Assembly (NCBI GenBank): GCA_012518635.1
Contig: JAAYRT010000024.1
Location: 1 to 41,692 of the forward strand
DNA: 41,692 nt
DNA from: Halanaerobiaceae bacterium
GTDB lineage: Bacteria > Bacillota > Halanaerobiia > Halanaerobiales > DTU029
Reading direction: 5' to 3'
Shown here: positions 33,571 through 41,692 of the stretch, piece after piece
How positions within the stretch are numbered: the first letter of the stretch is position 1
Layout of the letters: each line of letters starts with the position of its first letter
Position numbers and translations under genes: made by a program
The notes under the pieces: generated by a model
Database searches by the model: none
Told to the model about the DNA's origin: nothing
Seen by the model: only the letters and a program-made list of their open reading frames with translations

Positions 33571-34056
33571 GTGAACCTTGATTTAAGTAATCTAAAAGAA
33601 CCTGGCAGTTCGAAGAGGATACAGGAAAAGGTACAGATACCTGCTTTTGAATTACACAGCCAGAAGATAGAACCCCCATATCCTTTTGATCTGGATCTAT
33701 ATATTATCAACACAGATGATTCCTTTGTGTTTACTGGACAATTGGCCGGTGTTTTGTCCCTGAACTGCAGCCGCTGTCTGGAAAAATTTGAGCATGAAAT
33801 CCAGGTGGAGGTGGAGGAAGAATTATTTAAGAATGAGCTGGAAAACCTGGAAAGGATAAATCTTATCGGTATTTTACAGGAAAATATCCTTTTGAATTTA
33901 CCGATAAAAAGTCTATGCTCAAATGATTGTAAGGGGCTCTGCACAATATGTGGCCAGAACCTCAATGAGAATAAGTGTGATTGTGAAAGGGAAATGATAG
34001 ATCCAAGGCTAGCTATTTTAAAAGATTTCTATAAAAAAGCTGATCAAGAAAGATAA
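33571..34056 (+). CDS. ylbN: DUF177 (YceD/YlbN) family protein
   Basis: About 161 residues of the YceD/DUF177 family, a conserved partner of rpmF and linked in other bacteria to 23S rRNA accumulation. NCSRCLEKFEHEIQVEVEEELF holds a CxxC, and the C-terminal CSNDCKGLCTICGQNLNENKCDC supplies several more Cys, likely a zinc site. The frame is open to 33544, but the promoter upstream places the RNA start at about 33545. GAGGTG at 33555-33560 then supports GTG 33571 (MNLDLSNLKEPGSSKRIQ). It is 14 nt before rpmF, the universal ylbN-rpmF pairing. Confidence 0.9.
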   Translation: MNLDLSNLKEPGSSKRIQEKVQIPAFELHSQKIEPPYPFDLDLYIINTDDSFVFTGQLAGVLSLNCSRCLEKFEHEIQVEVEEELFKNELENLERINLIGILQENILLNLPIKSLCSNDCKGLCTICGQNLNENKCDCEREMIDPRLAILKDFYKKADQER

Positions 34057-34070
34057 GGAGGTGTTAGGAG

Positions 34071-34244
34071 ATGGCCGTACCAAAGAGAAAAACATCAAAA
34101 GCCCGTAAACGTAAAAGACGGACTCACTGGAAGATTAGTGCTCCAAATTTAATCGAGTGTCCCCAGTGCCATGAGTTAAGGTTATCCCATAGAGTATGTC
34201 CTTCCTGCGGATATTATAAAGGGAGAGAGGCTGTGGGAGAATAA
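34071..34244 (+). CDS. rpmF: 50S ribosomal protein L32
   Basis: A 57-residue ribosomal protein bL32, complete although short. It begins [20 protein letters not shown], and the C-terminal half has two CxxC pairs (Cys30/Cys33, Cys43/Cys46), the zinc-ribbon form, followed by [24 protein letters not shown] precedes the ATG. It is cotranscribed with ylbN and closed by a terminator 8 nt downstream. In many bacteria the next gene is plsX, as is nearly true here with fapR between. Confidence 0.97.
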   Translation: MAVPKRKTSKARKRKRRTHWKISAPNLIECPQCHELRLSHRVCPSCGYYKGREAVGE

Positions 34245-34252
34245 GAATAAAT

Positions 34253-34274
34253 GACCCTGTATAGGGTCTTTTTT
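34253..34274 (+). terminator. Terminator after rpmF
   Basis: GACCCT (34253-34258) / AGGGTC (34263-34268) with a GTAT loop, then TTTTTT. Confidence 0.85.
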
Positions 34275-34295
34275 CATTTGGGGGGAAAATAATCC

Positions 34296-34324
34296 TTGCA
34301 ATCTGTAAATATATCAATTATAAT
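34296..34324 (+). promoter_or_regulatory. Sigma-A promoter of the fapR-fab operon
   Basis: TTGCAA (34296-34301), a 17-nt spacer and TATAAT (34319-34324). The predicted start near 34331 lies just before the FapR operator. Confidence 0.85.
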
Positions 34325-34336
34325 AAGGGTGAATAT

Positions 34337-34353
34337 TTAGTACCTGGTATTAA
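34337..34353 (+). promoter_or_regulatory. FapR operator
   Basis: TTAGTACC-T-GGTATTAA is a 17-bp dyad with one mismatch that matches the known FapR box. It covers about +7 to +23 of the transcript, so FapR bound in the absence of malonyl-CoA would block the operon. A second copy of the right half, GGTATTAAT, follows at 34359-34367 over the fapR start codon. Confidence 0.88.
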
Positions 34354-34365
34354 TAGGTGGTATTA

Positions 34366-34923
34366 ATGAAATATAAAAAAGAAGATAGACAAAAATTATT
34401 GGTGGAATTACTGGAAAAAAACCCTTTATTGACAGATCAGGAACTGGCCAGGCATTTCAATGTCAGCATTCAAACCATCAGGCTTGACCGTCTGATTCTC
34501 GGTATCCCTGAGTTGAGGGAACGGACCAGGCATGCTGCTTCTGCCTATGCCAGGTTGAAATCAATCAGTGAAGGAGAAGTGATTGGTGAATTAATTTCCC
34601 TTGACCTGGGTAAATTTGCCGAATCATTATTGATTACAACCCCTGAGATGGCCCTGCAGCGTTCAAAGGTTATCCGCGGGCATTTTCTTTTTGCCCAGGC
34701 TAATTCCCTGGCTGTAGCAGTGATTGATGCCAGGAATGTTCTGACAGGGAAAGTAGAACTCGGTTTTCATAAAGTGGTGCGGATTGGTGAAGAAATCAGG
34801 GCCAGGGCCGAAGTTAAAAGAGCGGAAAAAAACAGGTATAAGGTTATGGTAAACTCTTACAGGAGTGAGGATTTGGTTTTTTCAGGAGAATTTATTCTCT
34901 TTGCTAAAGAGGAGGTGGAATAG
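34366..34923 (+). CDS. fapR: Transcription factor FapR, fatty acid and phospholipid synthesis repressor
   Basis: A 185-residue repressor sensing malonyl-CoA. The N-terminal helix-turn-helix (about 8-45, with LTDQELARHFNVSIQTIRLDR) is followed by a linker and a hotdog-fold effector domain containing GHFLFAQANSLAVAVIDA, the typical malonyl-CoA pocket region. An upstream GTG (34357) lies in the AGGTGG ribosome site, so ATG 34366 is used. It is autoregulated through the operator just upstream, and its stop codon runs into plsX with an intervening gap of zero. Confidence 0.95.
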   Translation: MKYKKEDRQKLLVELLEKNPLLTDQELARHFNVSIQTIRLDRLILGIPELRERTRHAASAYARLKSISEGEVIGELISLDLGKFAESLLITTPEMALQRSKVIRGHFLFAQANSLAVAVIDARNVLTGKVELGFHKVVRIGEEIRARAEVKRAEKNRYKVMVNSYRSEDLVFSGEFILFAKEEVE

Positions 34924-35934
34924 ATGAAAATATTCCTTGATGCAATGGGTGGTGACCATGCACCAGCAGCGGCAATAAAAGGAGCCCTGGAGGCAATCAG
35001 CCTGTATGAGGATATTGAGATTATTCTTGTGGGACGGGAAAGCGATATAAAAAGTGAATTAGGGGATAATTATAATATAGAAAGATTGAAGATTTATAAT
35101 GCAGAAGAGGTCATAACCATGAATGATTCTCCCGCCCGGGCCATTAGACATAAAAAGGACTCCTCCATAGTTAAGGGTATATCCCTGCTGAAAGAGGAAA
35201 AGGAGGCAGCCTTTGTTTCTGCAGGTAATACCGGTGCAGTTATGGCTGCTGCCTTATTTGGACTGGGCAGGATAAAGGGAATCAAACGGCCTTCCATACT
35301 GACTACTTTCCCTAATATTTCTAGGCAGACTATTATAATGGATAATGGAGCCAATACAGATTGCAAGGAGGAGAATTTACTACAGTTTGCCATTATGGGC
35401 CAGATCTATGCCAGGAAGGTACTGGGAATAGATAATCCCCGTACCGGGCTTTTAAGTATTGGTGAAGAGAAAGAAAAAGGGAACCAGCTGGTTAAGGATA
35501 CATATGAGCTCCTGAAAAATGACCGGCGGATTACTAATTTTATTGGCAATGTTGAGGGCCGTGATATCTTCAATGACAGCTGTGATCTGATAGTCTGTGA
35601 CGGTTTTGTCGGTAATGTTGTTTTGAAGACTACTGAGGGAGTGGCCTCCTTTGTCTTTTCTTTACTGAAAGAGGCCTTTACCAGTAGTATCAGGGCAAAG
35701 ATAGGGGCCCTGCTCTTAAAACCATATTTAAAGGCTTTGAGGGATAAGATCGATTACCGGCATTATGGGGGTGCTCCCCTGCTGGGTGTCAATGGTGTTG
35801 TAATCATTGCCCATGGTAGTTCAGATGCCCTGGCAATTAGCAATGCCATCAAAGTAGCCAGAGAGACCATAAAGAGTAAGGTAGTAGATGAGATACAGGA
35901 AGAAATAAATCAGGGTGGTGAAAAAGATGAGTAG
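34924..35934 (+). CDS. plsX: Phosphate acyltransferase PlsX
   Basis: A 336-residue peripheral membrane enzyme that makes acyl-phosphate from acyl-ACP, the acyl donor for Pls[67 protein letters not shown] and [15 protein letters not shown] are hallmarks. GAGGTGG just before the ATG lies at the end of fapR. PlsX also links the FakA/FakB acyl-phosphate pool to ACP. Its end overlaps fabH by 8 nt. Confidence 0.96.
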   Translation: MKIFLDAMGGDHAPAAAIKGALEAISLYEDIEIILVGRESDIKSELGDNYNIERLKIYNAEEVITMNDSPARAIRHKKDSSIVKGISLLKEEKEAAFVSAGNTGAVMAAALFGLGRIKGIKRPSILTTFPNISRQTIIMDNGANTDCKEENLLQFAIMGQIYARKVLGIDNPRTGLLSIGEEKEKGNQLVKDTYELLKNDRRITNFIGNVEGRDIFNDSCDLIVCDGFVGNVVLKTTEGVASFVFSLLKEAFTSSIRAKIGALLLKPYLKALRDKIDYRHYGGAPLLGVNGVVIIAHGSSDALAISNAIKVARETIKSKVVDEIQEEINQGGEKDE

Positions 35935-36919
35935 GAAAGCAACAATTACAGGACTGGGAAAATATATTCCGCCAAGGGTGTTAACAAATAAGGATCTGGA
36001 AAAAATGGTTGATACCAGTGACGAATGGATAACCACCAGGACCGGGATAAAAGAGAGGCATTTAGTGGAAGATGGTGTCAGCACTTCTGACATTGCCTGT
36101 GATGCAGCCCGGGAGGCACTGGCAGATGCCGGGCTGGCAGTAGAGGATATTGACTTAATCATTGTGGCTACAGTAACACCGGATATGCCTTTCCCGTCAA
36201 CTGCCTGTCTGGTCCAGGAAAAATTGGGGGCCTGGAATGCTGCAGCCTTTGATCTTGAAGCAGGTTGTTCTGGTTTTGTTTATAGTCTGGCCGTAGCAGC
36301 CCAGTTTATCGAGAGCGGCCTCTACAGGAATGCCCTGGTAATCGGTGCCGAAATTTTATCCAGGATAACAGACTGGGAAGATCGCAGTACCTGTGTGCTT
36401 TTTGGGGATGGTGCCGGAGCAGCAGTAATTGAGGCATCAGATAAGGGAGGTATGCTGGCCTTTGAACTGGGGGCAGATGGTTCAGGAGGAAAGAGCCTAT
36501 ATATCCCGGCAGGTGGTTCCCTGAAACCCTCCAGTGTGACGACCATTGAGGAGAAAGGCCATTTTATCAGGATGGAGGGTAACCAGGTCTTTAAGTTTGC
36601 TGTAAAGACAATGGGTTATGCTGCCTTAAAGGTGATCGAAAAAGCTGGTTTGCAGCCAGAAGATGTGGATCTTTTTGTACCCCATCAAGCCAATACCAGA
36701 ATTATTCAGTCAGCAGCCAATAAACTAAAGTTACCGGAAGAGAAGGTTTTTGTAAACCTCCCCAAATATGGTAACACCTCCAGTGCATCAGTGCCCATTG
36801 CCCTGGCGGAAGCCCGGGAGGAAGGCCTCATTAAGAATGGGGATATTATAGTCCTGGTAGCTTTTGGTGCCGGTTTGACCTGGGCTTCGACTGTAATAGA
36901 ATGGAATGAGGGTGAATAG
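35927..36919 (+). CDS. fabH: 3-oxoacyl-ACP synthase III FabH
   Basis: The initiating condensing enzyme that joins acyl-CoA with malonyl-ACP. 330 residues with the Cys-His-Asn triad: Cys114 in [12 protein letters not shown], His253 in [10 protein letters not shown] and Asn in [13 protein letters not shown]. An open frame reaches a GTG at 35915, but AGGGTGGTG there is the ribosome site for ATG 35927, so the start overlaps plsX. Chain length and branched-chain preference cannot be told. It is followed by fabK with overlapping signals. Confidence 0.96.
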   Translation: MSRKATITGLGKYIPPRVLTNKDLEKMVDTSDEWITTRTGIKERHLVEDGVSTSDIACDAAREALADAGLAVEDIDLIIVATVTPDMPFPSTACLVQEKLGAWNAAAFDLEAGCSGFVYSLAVAAQFIESGLYRNALVIGAEILSRITDWEDRSTCVLFGDGAGAAVIEASDKGGMLAFELGADGSGGKSLYIPAGGSLKPSSVTTIEEKGHFIRMEGNQVFKFAVKTMGYAALKVIEKAGLQPEDVDLFVPHQANTRIIQSAANKLKLPEEKVFVNLPKYGNTSSASVPIALAEAREEGLIKNGDIIVLVAFGAGLTWASTVIEWNEGE

Positions 36920-36920
36920 T

Positions 36921-37871
36921 ATGAAAGGTGGAAATCGTTTAACAGAGTTGCTGAAAATCCGCTATCCCATTATTCAGGGAGGTATGGCCTGGGTAGCTAC
37001 TGGAGAGTTAGCAGCAGCTGTTAGCGAGGCCGGGGGCCTGGGTGTTATAGGTGCCGGCAGTGCTCCAGCCGATGTCATCAGGAAGGAGATCCAGAAGCTA
37101 AAGGAAAGGACAGATAAGCCCTTTGCAGTAAATATCATGCTTCTTTCTCCTTTCGTTGACGAAATAGTTGATCTGGTTATCGAAGAAAGGGTACCAATAG
37201 TTACCACTGGTGCCGGAAATCCTGGGAAATACATCGAGCGTTTTAAGGAAAATGGAGTCAAAGTTATACCCGTTGTGCCAACAGTAGCACTGGCCAAAAG
37301 GATGGAACGGATTGGTGTTGATGCTGTAATCGCTGAAGGGACCGAAGCCGGCGGCCATATTGGAGAGATAGCAACAATGGCCCTGATACCCCAGATAGTT
37401 GATACAGTAAAGATTCCAGTGATTGCAGCCGGCGGTATAGCTGATGGGAGGGGGTTTATTGCTGCCTTCGCCCTGGGGGCAGAGGGAGTCCAGATGGGGA
37501 CCCGTTTTGTGGCCTCTACAGAATGTACTGCCCATGAAGCCTATAAAAATGCCATTATTAAGGCCGGGGACAGGGATGCAGTGGTAACGGGCCGGTCAAC
37601 AGGCCATCCGGTAAGAAACTTAAGGAATAGCCTGACCAGGACCCTTGATGAGCTGGAGAAAAAGGGGGCCGCCAGGGAGGAAATCGAGAAACTGGCTGCC
37701 GGAGGCCTGCGTAAGGCGGTCGTGGATGGTGACATAAATGAGGGTAGTGTTATGGCCGGACAGATAGCTGCCTTAATAAAAGAAATCAAACCGGTCAGGG
37801 AAATTATCGAGGATATGGTCAATGAAGCTGCGGGTATACTGAAAAAACTTCAGGAGGAAGCGGGAATATGA
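36921..37871 (+). CDS. fabK: Enoyl-ACP reductase II FabK (FMN-dependent)
   Basis: A 316-residue FMN-containing TIM-barrel enoyl reductase that completes each elongation cycle. IRYPIIQGGMAWVATGELAAAVSEAGGLGVIG is the opening, the catalytic His146 sits in GTEAGGHIGEIATM, and VIAAGGIADGRGFIAAFALGAEGVQMGTRF binds FMN phosphate. GAGGGTGAA positions ATG 36921, giving overlap-free spacing of one base after fabH. No FabI/FabL-type SDR reductase is present in the operon. FabK enzymes are resistant to triclosan (known for the family). 2-nitropropane dioxygenase paralogues are the alternative, but the context settles it. Confidence 0.94.
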   Translation: MKGGNRLTELLKIRYPIIQGGMAWVATGELAAAVSEAGGLGVIGAGSAPADVIRKEIQKLKERTDKPFAVNIMLLSPFVDEIVDLVIEERVPIVTTGAGNPGKYIERFKENGVKVIPVVPTVALAKRMERIGVDAVIAEGTEAGGHIGEIATMALIPQIVDTVKIPVIAAGGIADGRGFIAAFALGAEGVQMGTRFVASTECTAHEAYKNAIIKAGDRDAVVTGRSTGHPVRNLRNSLTRTLDELEKKGAAREEIEKLAAGGLRKAVVDGDINEGSVMAGQIAALIKEIKPVREIIEDMVNEAAGILKKLQEEAGI

Positions 37872-38794
37872 ATATTGCCTTTATCTTCCCTGGACAGGGT
37901 TCACAATATATAGGTATGGGTAAGGAGCTGGTGGAGAATTTTCCCCTGGCTGCAGAAATAATGGAAAAAGCCAATGAGATTCTGGAGTTGGATCTGGCCG
38001 GCTTATGTTTTAATGGTCCGGCAGAAGAGTTAAACCTTACAGAAAATACACAGCCGGCTATCTATACTATCAGCTATATGGTTACCCGCTTGCTCAATGA
38101 GGAAGGTATTTATCCTTTGCTGGCAGCAGGCCATAGTCTGGGGGAATATTCTGCCCTGGCTGCTGCCGGTGTATTTAGCTTTGAGGAAGGCCTCCGCCTG
38201 GTCAGGCAGAGAGGGATCCTGATGAATAGGGCGGTGCCGGACAATCAGGGCAGCATGGCTGCAATTATAGGCCTGGAGGATAAGATTGTCCAGGAGATTT
38301 GTCAGGAGGTTAATGGTATCTGTGAAATAGCCAATTATAATTCTCCGGGACAGATAGTCATATCTGGAGAAAGGGAAGCGGTTGAAGTTGCCTGTCAGTT
38401 AGCTGAAGATAAAGGAGCCAGACGGACAGTGGGCCTGAAGGTAAGCGGCCCCTTCCATTCTTCCCTGATGAAGAGGGCTGCAGAGGATTTTGCTAATATT
38501 ATAGGTGAAATTGAATTTAAAAAACCGGCCTTCCCTGTTGTATCCAATGTTACTGCTAATTTTGTGGAAGAGCCGGAAGAGATAAAGGGATTATTAATCA
38601 AACAAATAAGCAGCAGTGTCCGCTGGGTAGAATCTATAAAATTAATACAGGCTCAGGGTGTTAATACCTTTATAGAAGCAGGGCCCGGCAAAGTATTACG
38701 GGGTTTACTGAGGAGAATTGATTCTTCTTTAACTACCTATAATATTGATGATCCTAAAACAATGCAGGATTTCTTAAATATTTATCAGCTATAG
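37868..38794 (+). CDS. fabD: Malonyl-CoA:ACP transacylase FabD
   Basis: A 308-residue transferase loading malonyl groups onto ACP. IAFIFPGQGSQYIGMGKEL, then the nucleophile elbow GHSLGEYSAL (Ser90), GSMAAIIGL, and VSGPFHSSLMKRA with the catalytic His. The ATG overlaps the fabK stop (ATGA). It uses malonyl-CoA, the FapR effector, so it drains the signal that keeps the operon open. Confidence 0.96.
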   Translation: MNIAFIFPGQGSQYIGMGKELVENFPLAAEIMEKANEILELDLAGLCFNGPAEELNLTENTQPAIYTISYMVTRLLNEEGIYPLLAAGHSLGEYSALAAAGVFSFEEGLRLVRQRGILMNRAVPDNQGSMAAIIGLEDKIVQEICQEVNGICEIANYNSPGQIVISGEREAVEVACQLAEDKGARRTVGLKVSGPFHSSLMKRAAEDFANIIGEIEFKKPAFPVVSNVTANFVEEPEEIKGLLIKQISSSVRWVESIKLIQAQGVNTFIEAGPGKVLRGLLRRIDSSLTTYNIDDPKTMQDFLNIYQL

Positions 38795-38885
38795 GTATAA
38801 TAAGGAAGAAAAGCAGGTAATTTGGAGAAGAATTTTAAATAATCGGCCAGGTTATGTCTTGAAATATATAATAAGGGGGTATATT

Positions 38886-39635
38886 ATGAGATTGGAGGGT
38901 AAAGTTGCTCTTATAACCGGGAGTTCAAGGGGAATCGGTGCAGCTACTGCTCTGAAAATGGCGGAAGAGGGTGCAGATATAATCATAAATTATCCCTTTG
39001 CTGCAGAAAAAGAGAATGCTGCAGAAGTAAGGGATAAAATAATAAAGATGGGCCGCCAGGCCCTGATAGTGGAGGCAGATATATCTGTACTGGCAGAAGC
39101 AGAGCGGATGATTGAGGAAGCCCTGGAGAAGTTCGGCAAGATTGATATATTGGTTAACAATGCCGGCATTACCCGGGATTATCTCCTCCTGCGTATGAAA
39201 GAGGAGGACTGGGATGCTGTAATCAATGTAAACTTGAAGGGAGTCTTCAATTGCACAAAAGCCGTCCTCCGCTCCATGATGAAACAGAGAGCTGGAAAGA
39301 TCATTAATGTAGCTTCAGTTGTAGGTATTATGGGGAATGCCGGGCAGACCAATTACTCTGCCTCAAAGGCCGGTGTGATCGGTTTTACTAAATCACTGGC
39401 TAAAGAGGTGGCCAGCAGAGGCATAACTGCCAATGCCATAGCCCCTGGCTTTATCGAATCACAGATGACAGAAGTATTGCCAGAGGATGTTAAGGAAAAG
39501 ATGCTGGCAGCTATACCCCTAAATAGATTTGGTAAGCCGGAAGAGGTGGCCAATGTGGTCTGTTTCCTGGCTTCGGCGGAAGCAGATTATATTAATGGAC
39601 AGGTAATCAATATTGATGGCGGAATGGTCATGTAG
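38886..39635 (+). CDS. fabG: 3-oxoacyl-ACP reductase FabG
   Basis: A 249-residue NADPH-dependent SDR that reduces 3-ketoacyl-ACP. Cofactor motif TGSSRGIG (11-18), NNAGITRD, catalytic Ser144, Tyr157 and Lys161 (in NYSASKAG), and the C-terminal YINGQVINIDGGMVM. The frame is open to 38859, but AAGGGGG 6-8 nt before ATG 38886 and the family start (MRLEGKVALITG) fix it. It follows fabD after 91 nt, the largest gap in the operon together with that before fabF. I see no clear promoter in that gap. Confidence 0.96.
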   Translation: MRLEGKVALITGSSRGIGAATALKMAEEGADIIINYPFAAEKENAAEVRDKIIKMGRQALIVEADISVLAEAERMIEEALEKFGKIDILVNNAGITRDYLLLRMKEEDWDAVINVNLKGVFNCTKAVLRSMMKQRAGKIINVASVVGIMGNAGQTNYSASKAGVIGFTKSLAKEVASRGITANAIAPGFIESQMTEVLPEDVKEKMLAAIPLNRFGKPEEVANVVCFLASAEADYINGQVINIDGGMVM

Positions 39636-39659
39636 CATTTTTGAAAGGAGGTGAATATA

Positions 39660-39893
39660 ATGGCAGATATCTTTAATAAGGTTGTTGAAATCATTGTAGA
39701 GGAATTAGGTGTTGATTCTGAGGAAGTTACACCAGAGGCATCTTTTATAGATGATCTTGGTGCAGACTCTCTGGATGTAGTAGAGCTGGTTATGGCTTTT
39801 GAAGAGGAGTTTGATTTAGAGATTCCAGATGAAGATGCAGAAAATATTAAAACAGTGCAAAATGCTGTAGATTATATTGAGGAGAATTTATAA
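39660..39893 (+). CDS. acpP: Acyl carrier protein
   Basis: A 77-residue acidic four-helix ACP. Phosphopantetheine attaches to Ser37 in [22 protein letters not shown] perfect AAAGGAGGTGA lies 6 nt before the ATG, the strongest ribosome site in the operon and fitting for an abundant protein. A GTG at 39651 is within that site and is not the start. It lies between fabG and fabF and serves all the enzymes of this operon. Confidence 0.97.
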   Translation: MADIFNKVVEIIVEELGVDSEEVTPEASFIDDLGADSLDVVELVMAFEEEFDLEIPDEDAENIKTVQNAVDYIEENL

Positions 39894-40023
39894 TCTCTCA
39901 TATGTTTTTTATAACAGGGAGGTCCTGTTATACGGGGTCTCCCTTCCACCAAAATTGAAGAGATGATAATTTGTTTTTAGAGGAATCTAAAAGGCAGTGA
40001 TAAATAAGTAAAGGGTGGAGATT
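39894..40023 (+). other. acpP-fabF intergenic region with alternative hairpins
   Basis: This 130-nt gap contains ATAACAGG (39911-39918) / CCTGTTAT (39924-39931), a perfect 8-bp stem without a following T run. Overlapping it, AGGGAG (39916-39921) can pair with CTCCCT (39939-39944) instead. The two are mutually exclusive. It may be a processing or attenuation site that adjusts acpP relative to fabF, or a relic. Confidence 0.45.
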
Positions 40024-41265
40024 ATGGGAAGAAGAGTAGTTATTACAGGTCTAGGTGTAGTTACTTCTTTAGGTGATACAGTTGAGGAATTCTGGAATAA
40101 TATCATTAATGGAAAATCAGGAATAAGCAGGATAAGTAAATTTGATGTTTCTGAATATCCCAGCCAGATTGCTTCTGAGATTGGAGATTTTAATCCAGAT
40201 GAATATATATCTCCCAAGGATGCCAGAAGGCTTGCTCTTTTTACCCAATATGCTATTTTTGGGGCTCAGAGAGCCCTGAAAGATGCTGGACTGGAGATCA
40301 ATGAAAATAATGCTGAGCAGGTAGGAGTACTGATTGGTTCCGGCATAGGCGGCATTGAGGTATTGGAGGAACAGATAGAAAAACTCCTGAGCAAGGGTCC
40401 CAAAAGGGTCAGCCCTTTCTTTATCCCCATGATGATTTCCAATATGGCTTCCGGAAATGTATCCATTTATACCGGCGCAAAAGGCCCCAACAGTAATGCT
40501 GTTACTGCCTGTGCTTCCGGAACTACAGCAATTGGAGAGGCCATGGAGATGATTAAAAGAGGAGATGCAGATATCATGATTGCCGGAGGTACTGAAGCCT
40601 CTATAACACCTTCTGCCCTGGCGGGATTTGGTAATATGAAGGCTTTGAGTTCAAGGAATGCTGAACCGGAAAGAGCCAGCCGTCCCTTTGATGCTGGTCG
40701 GGATGGTTTTGTGATCGGGGAAGGAGCCGGTATCTTAATCCTGGAGGAATTGGAATCTGCCCGGAAAAGAGGAGCCAGGATATATGCTGAATTATTGGGC
40801 TATGGCAGTACAGGAGATGCCTATCATATGACCCAGCCGTCACCGGGCGGAGAGGGAGCATCAAGGGCTATGGAAGCAGCCATAAGGAAGGCTGGAATAG
40901 CCAGAGATGAACTGGATTATATTAATGCCCATGGTACTTCAACACCTCTCAACGATAAATTGGAGACCAATGGAATCAAGAGTGTATTTAAAGACCATGC
41001 CTATAAATTGATGGTCAGTTCCACTAAGTCTATGACCGGTCATTTATTGGGAGCAGCCGGTGGTATTGAGGCTGTCATTTGTGCAAAGGCCCTGGAGGAA
41101 GCTATTATACCACCGACCATAAATTATGAAAATCCTGATCCAGAATGTGATCTGGATTATGTTCCCAATGAGGCAAGGGAATATCCTGGAATCAGGTATG
41201 TCATGAGCAATTCTTTTGGTTTTGGCGGTCAAAATGCCTGTCTGGTCCTGGGTAAATTTGAATAA
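40024..41265 (+). CDS. fabF: 3-oxoacyl-ACP synthase II FabF
   Basis: A 413-residue elongating condensing enzyme. [20 protein letters not shown] opens the protein. The active site is Cys163 in [15 protein letters not shown], His in [13 protein letters not shown] and His in [15 protein letters not shown], with [15 protein letters not shown] at the end. AAAGGGTGGAG places ATG 40024, with GTG 40015 inside the site. It follows acpP in the FapR operon and is followed by rnc after 14 nt. FabB is absent from such operons, so FabF probably carries out all later condensations. Confidence 0.97.
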   Translation: MGRRVVITGLGVVTSLGDTVEEFWNNIINGKSGISRISKFDVSEYPSQIASEIGDFNPDEYISPKDARRLALFTQYAIFGAQRALKDAGLEINENNAEQVGVLIGSGIGGIEVLEEQIEKLLSKGPKRVSPFFIPMMISNMASGNVSIYTGAKGPNSNAVTACASGTTAIGEAMEMIKRGDADIMIAGGTEASITPSALAGFGNMKALSSRNAEPERASRPFDAGRDGFVIGEGAGILILEELESARKRGARIYAELLGYGSTGDAYHMTQPSPGGEGASRAMEAAIRKAGIARDELDYINAHGTSTPLNDKLETNGIKSVFKDHAYKLMVSSTKSMTGHLLGAAGGIEAVICAKALEEAIIPPTINYENPDPECDLDYVPNEAREYPGIRYVMSNSFGFGGQNACLVLGKFE

Positions 41266-41279
41266 AAGGGGTTTATATA

Positions 41280-41692
41280 ATGGCTTTGCTCCTGGATAAA
41301 GAATTGGTTCGAGAACTGGAAAAGAAGATTGAGATTAATTTTAATGACAGGCTTTTACTGCAGAGGGCCTTGACCCATAAATCCTTCAGTAATGAAAATA
41401 CTGATTTAAATTTGAGGAATAATGAAAGGCTGGAATTTCTCGGAGACTCTGTTTTAAGCATAGTAATAAGCAGTTATATATTTGAATATTTTCCCGACTA
41501 TCCGGAAGGGGAGCTGGCAAAAATGCGTTCTGTTATAGTCAGTGAACCAAGCCTGGCTGATCTGGCCCGGAAAATTAATCTGGGTAAATATATCCTCCTG
41601 GGCAGGGGTGAGGATTTATCCGGCGGCCGGGATAGAAACTCTATACTGGCCGATACAATGGAGGCTTTAATTGCTGCCATTTATCTGGATAA
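41280..41692 (+). CDS. rnc: Ribonuclease III (partial, cut by window end)
   Basis: The first 137 residues of RNase III, the double-strand-specific ribonuclease for rRNA precursors. Translation by eye from ATG 41280 (after AAAGGGG) gives the catalytic-domain features QRALTHKSF, the signature NERLEFLGDSVL with metal-binding Glu and Asp, then GELAKMRS and ADTMEALIAAIYLD. The rest of the nuclease and the dsRBD lie past the window. Its place after the fab genes is conserved (acpP-rnc in Bacillus), and the 14-nt gap suggests cotranscription with fabF. Confidence 0.95.
   Translation, partial: MALLLDKELVRELEKKIEINFNDRLLLQRALTHKSFSNENTDLNLRNNERLEFLGDSVLSIVISSYIFEYFPDYPEGELAKMRSVIVSEPSLADLARKINLGKYILLGRGEDLSGGRDRNSILADTMEALIAAIYLD

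Noticed and set aside
1-41692. Mobile elements, CRISPR arrays, tRNA/rRNA genes, prophage
   Set aside because: I saw no transposase or integrase motifs, no regularly spaced repeats, no CCA-ended cloverleaf sequences, and no phage structural genes on either strand.

Overview
This window reads as a chromosomal segment of a low-to-moderate GC (roughly 40% by eye, not computed) anaerobic, Gram-positive-type (Firmicutes) bacterium. A Halanaerobiales-like fermenter is my best guess, with moderate confidence. The support is strong AGGAGG-type ribosome binding sites, frequent GTG/TTG starts, sigma-A promoters, a PASTA-domain Ser/Thr kinase, the sporulation-associated protein YlbJ, FapR-controlled lipid synthesis, an iron-sulfur class I fumarase in two subunits, and acetate fermentation genes (pta-ackA). 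Almost everything is conserved core genome. I see no phage, transposase, CRISPR array, tRNA or rRNA.

Layout. (1) 1-7332: a membrane zinc protease, then rsmB-rlmN-prpC-prkC-rsgA-rpe, a translation, ribosome-assembly and signalling block in the Bacillus-like order. (2) 7397-9062: a TPP riboswitch whose terminator hairpin contains the thiT ribosome binding site, followed by thiT-thiN and a small SH3-like protein of unknown function. (3) 9264-12311: a secreted NEW3-domain protein with an ABC ATPase and permease, forming a membrane system of unknown substrate. It is followed by a palindrome-rich intergenic stretch and an AT-rich small membrane protein. (4) 13020-15734: two-subunit fumarase plus malic enzyme (fumarate to malate to pyruvate). 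(5) 15834-21309: rpmB on the minus strand, diverging from an Asp23 protein, fakA, fakB and recG. (6) 21310-21596: a structured intergenic region. (7) 21597-34244: the ylbH(rsmD)-coaD-ylbJ-ylbK-ylbL-ylbM(tmcAL)-ylbN-rpmF backbone, interrupted by DUF1015, a flavin-type small oxidase, an SOS-type Y-family polymerase with a SRAP protein, and pta-ackA. (8) 34319-41265: a FapR-regulated type II fatty acid operon fapR-plsX-fabH-fabK-fabD-fabG-acpP-fabF, running into rnc, which is cut by the window end.

How the genes work together. Fatty acid and phospholipid metabolism appears twice: FakA/FakB activate exogenous fatty acids to acyl-phosphate, and the FapR operon makes acyl-ACP and (through PlsX) acyl-phosphate. 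PrpC/PrkC sit with ribosome assembly factor RsgA and the rRNA methylases. The polymerase and SRAP genes form a tail-to-tail DNA-damage pair. Most open questions are in the regulatory DNA rather than in novel proteins: the thiT terminator/RBS overlap, an inverted repeat around the promoter and RBS of a PNPOx-like gene, palindromes near 12.4 kb, the region after recG, and a duplicated FapR half-site over the fapR start codon. I did not find a convincing wholly new multi-gene system. The NEW3-ABC cluster and the small membrane protein at 12.6 kb are the least explained genes.
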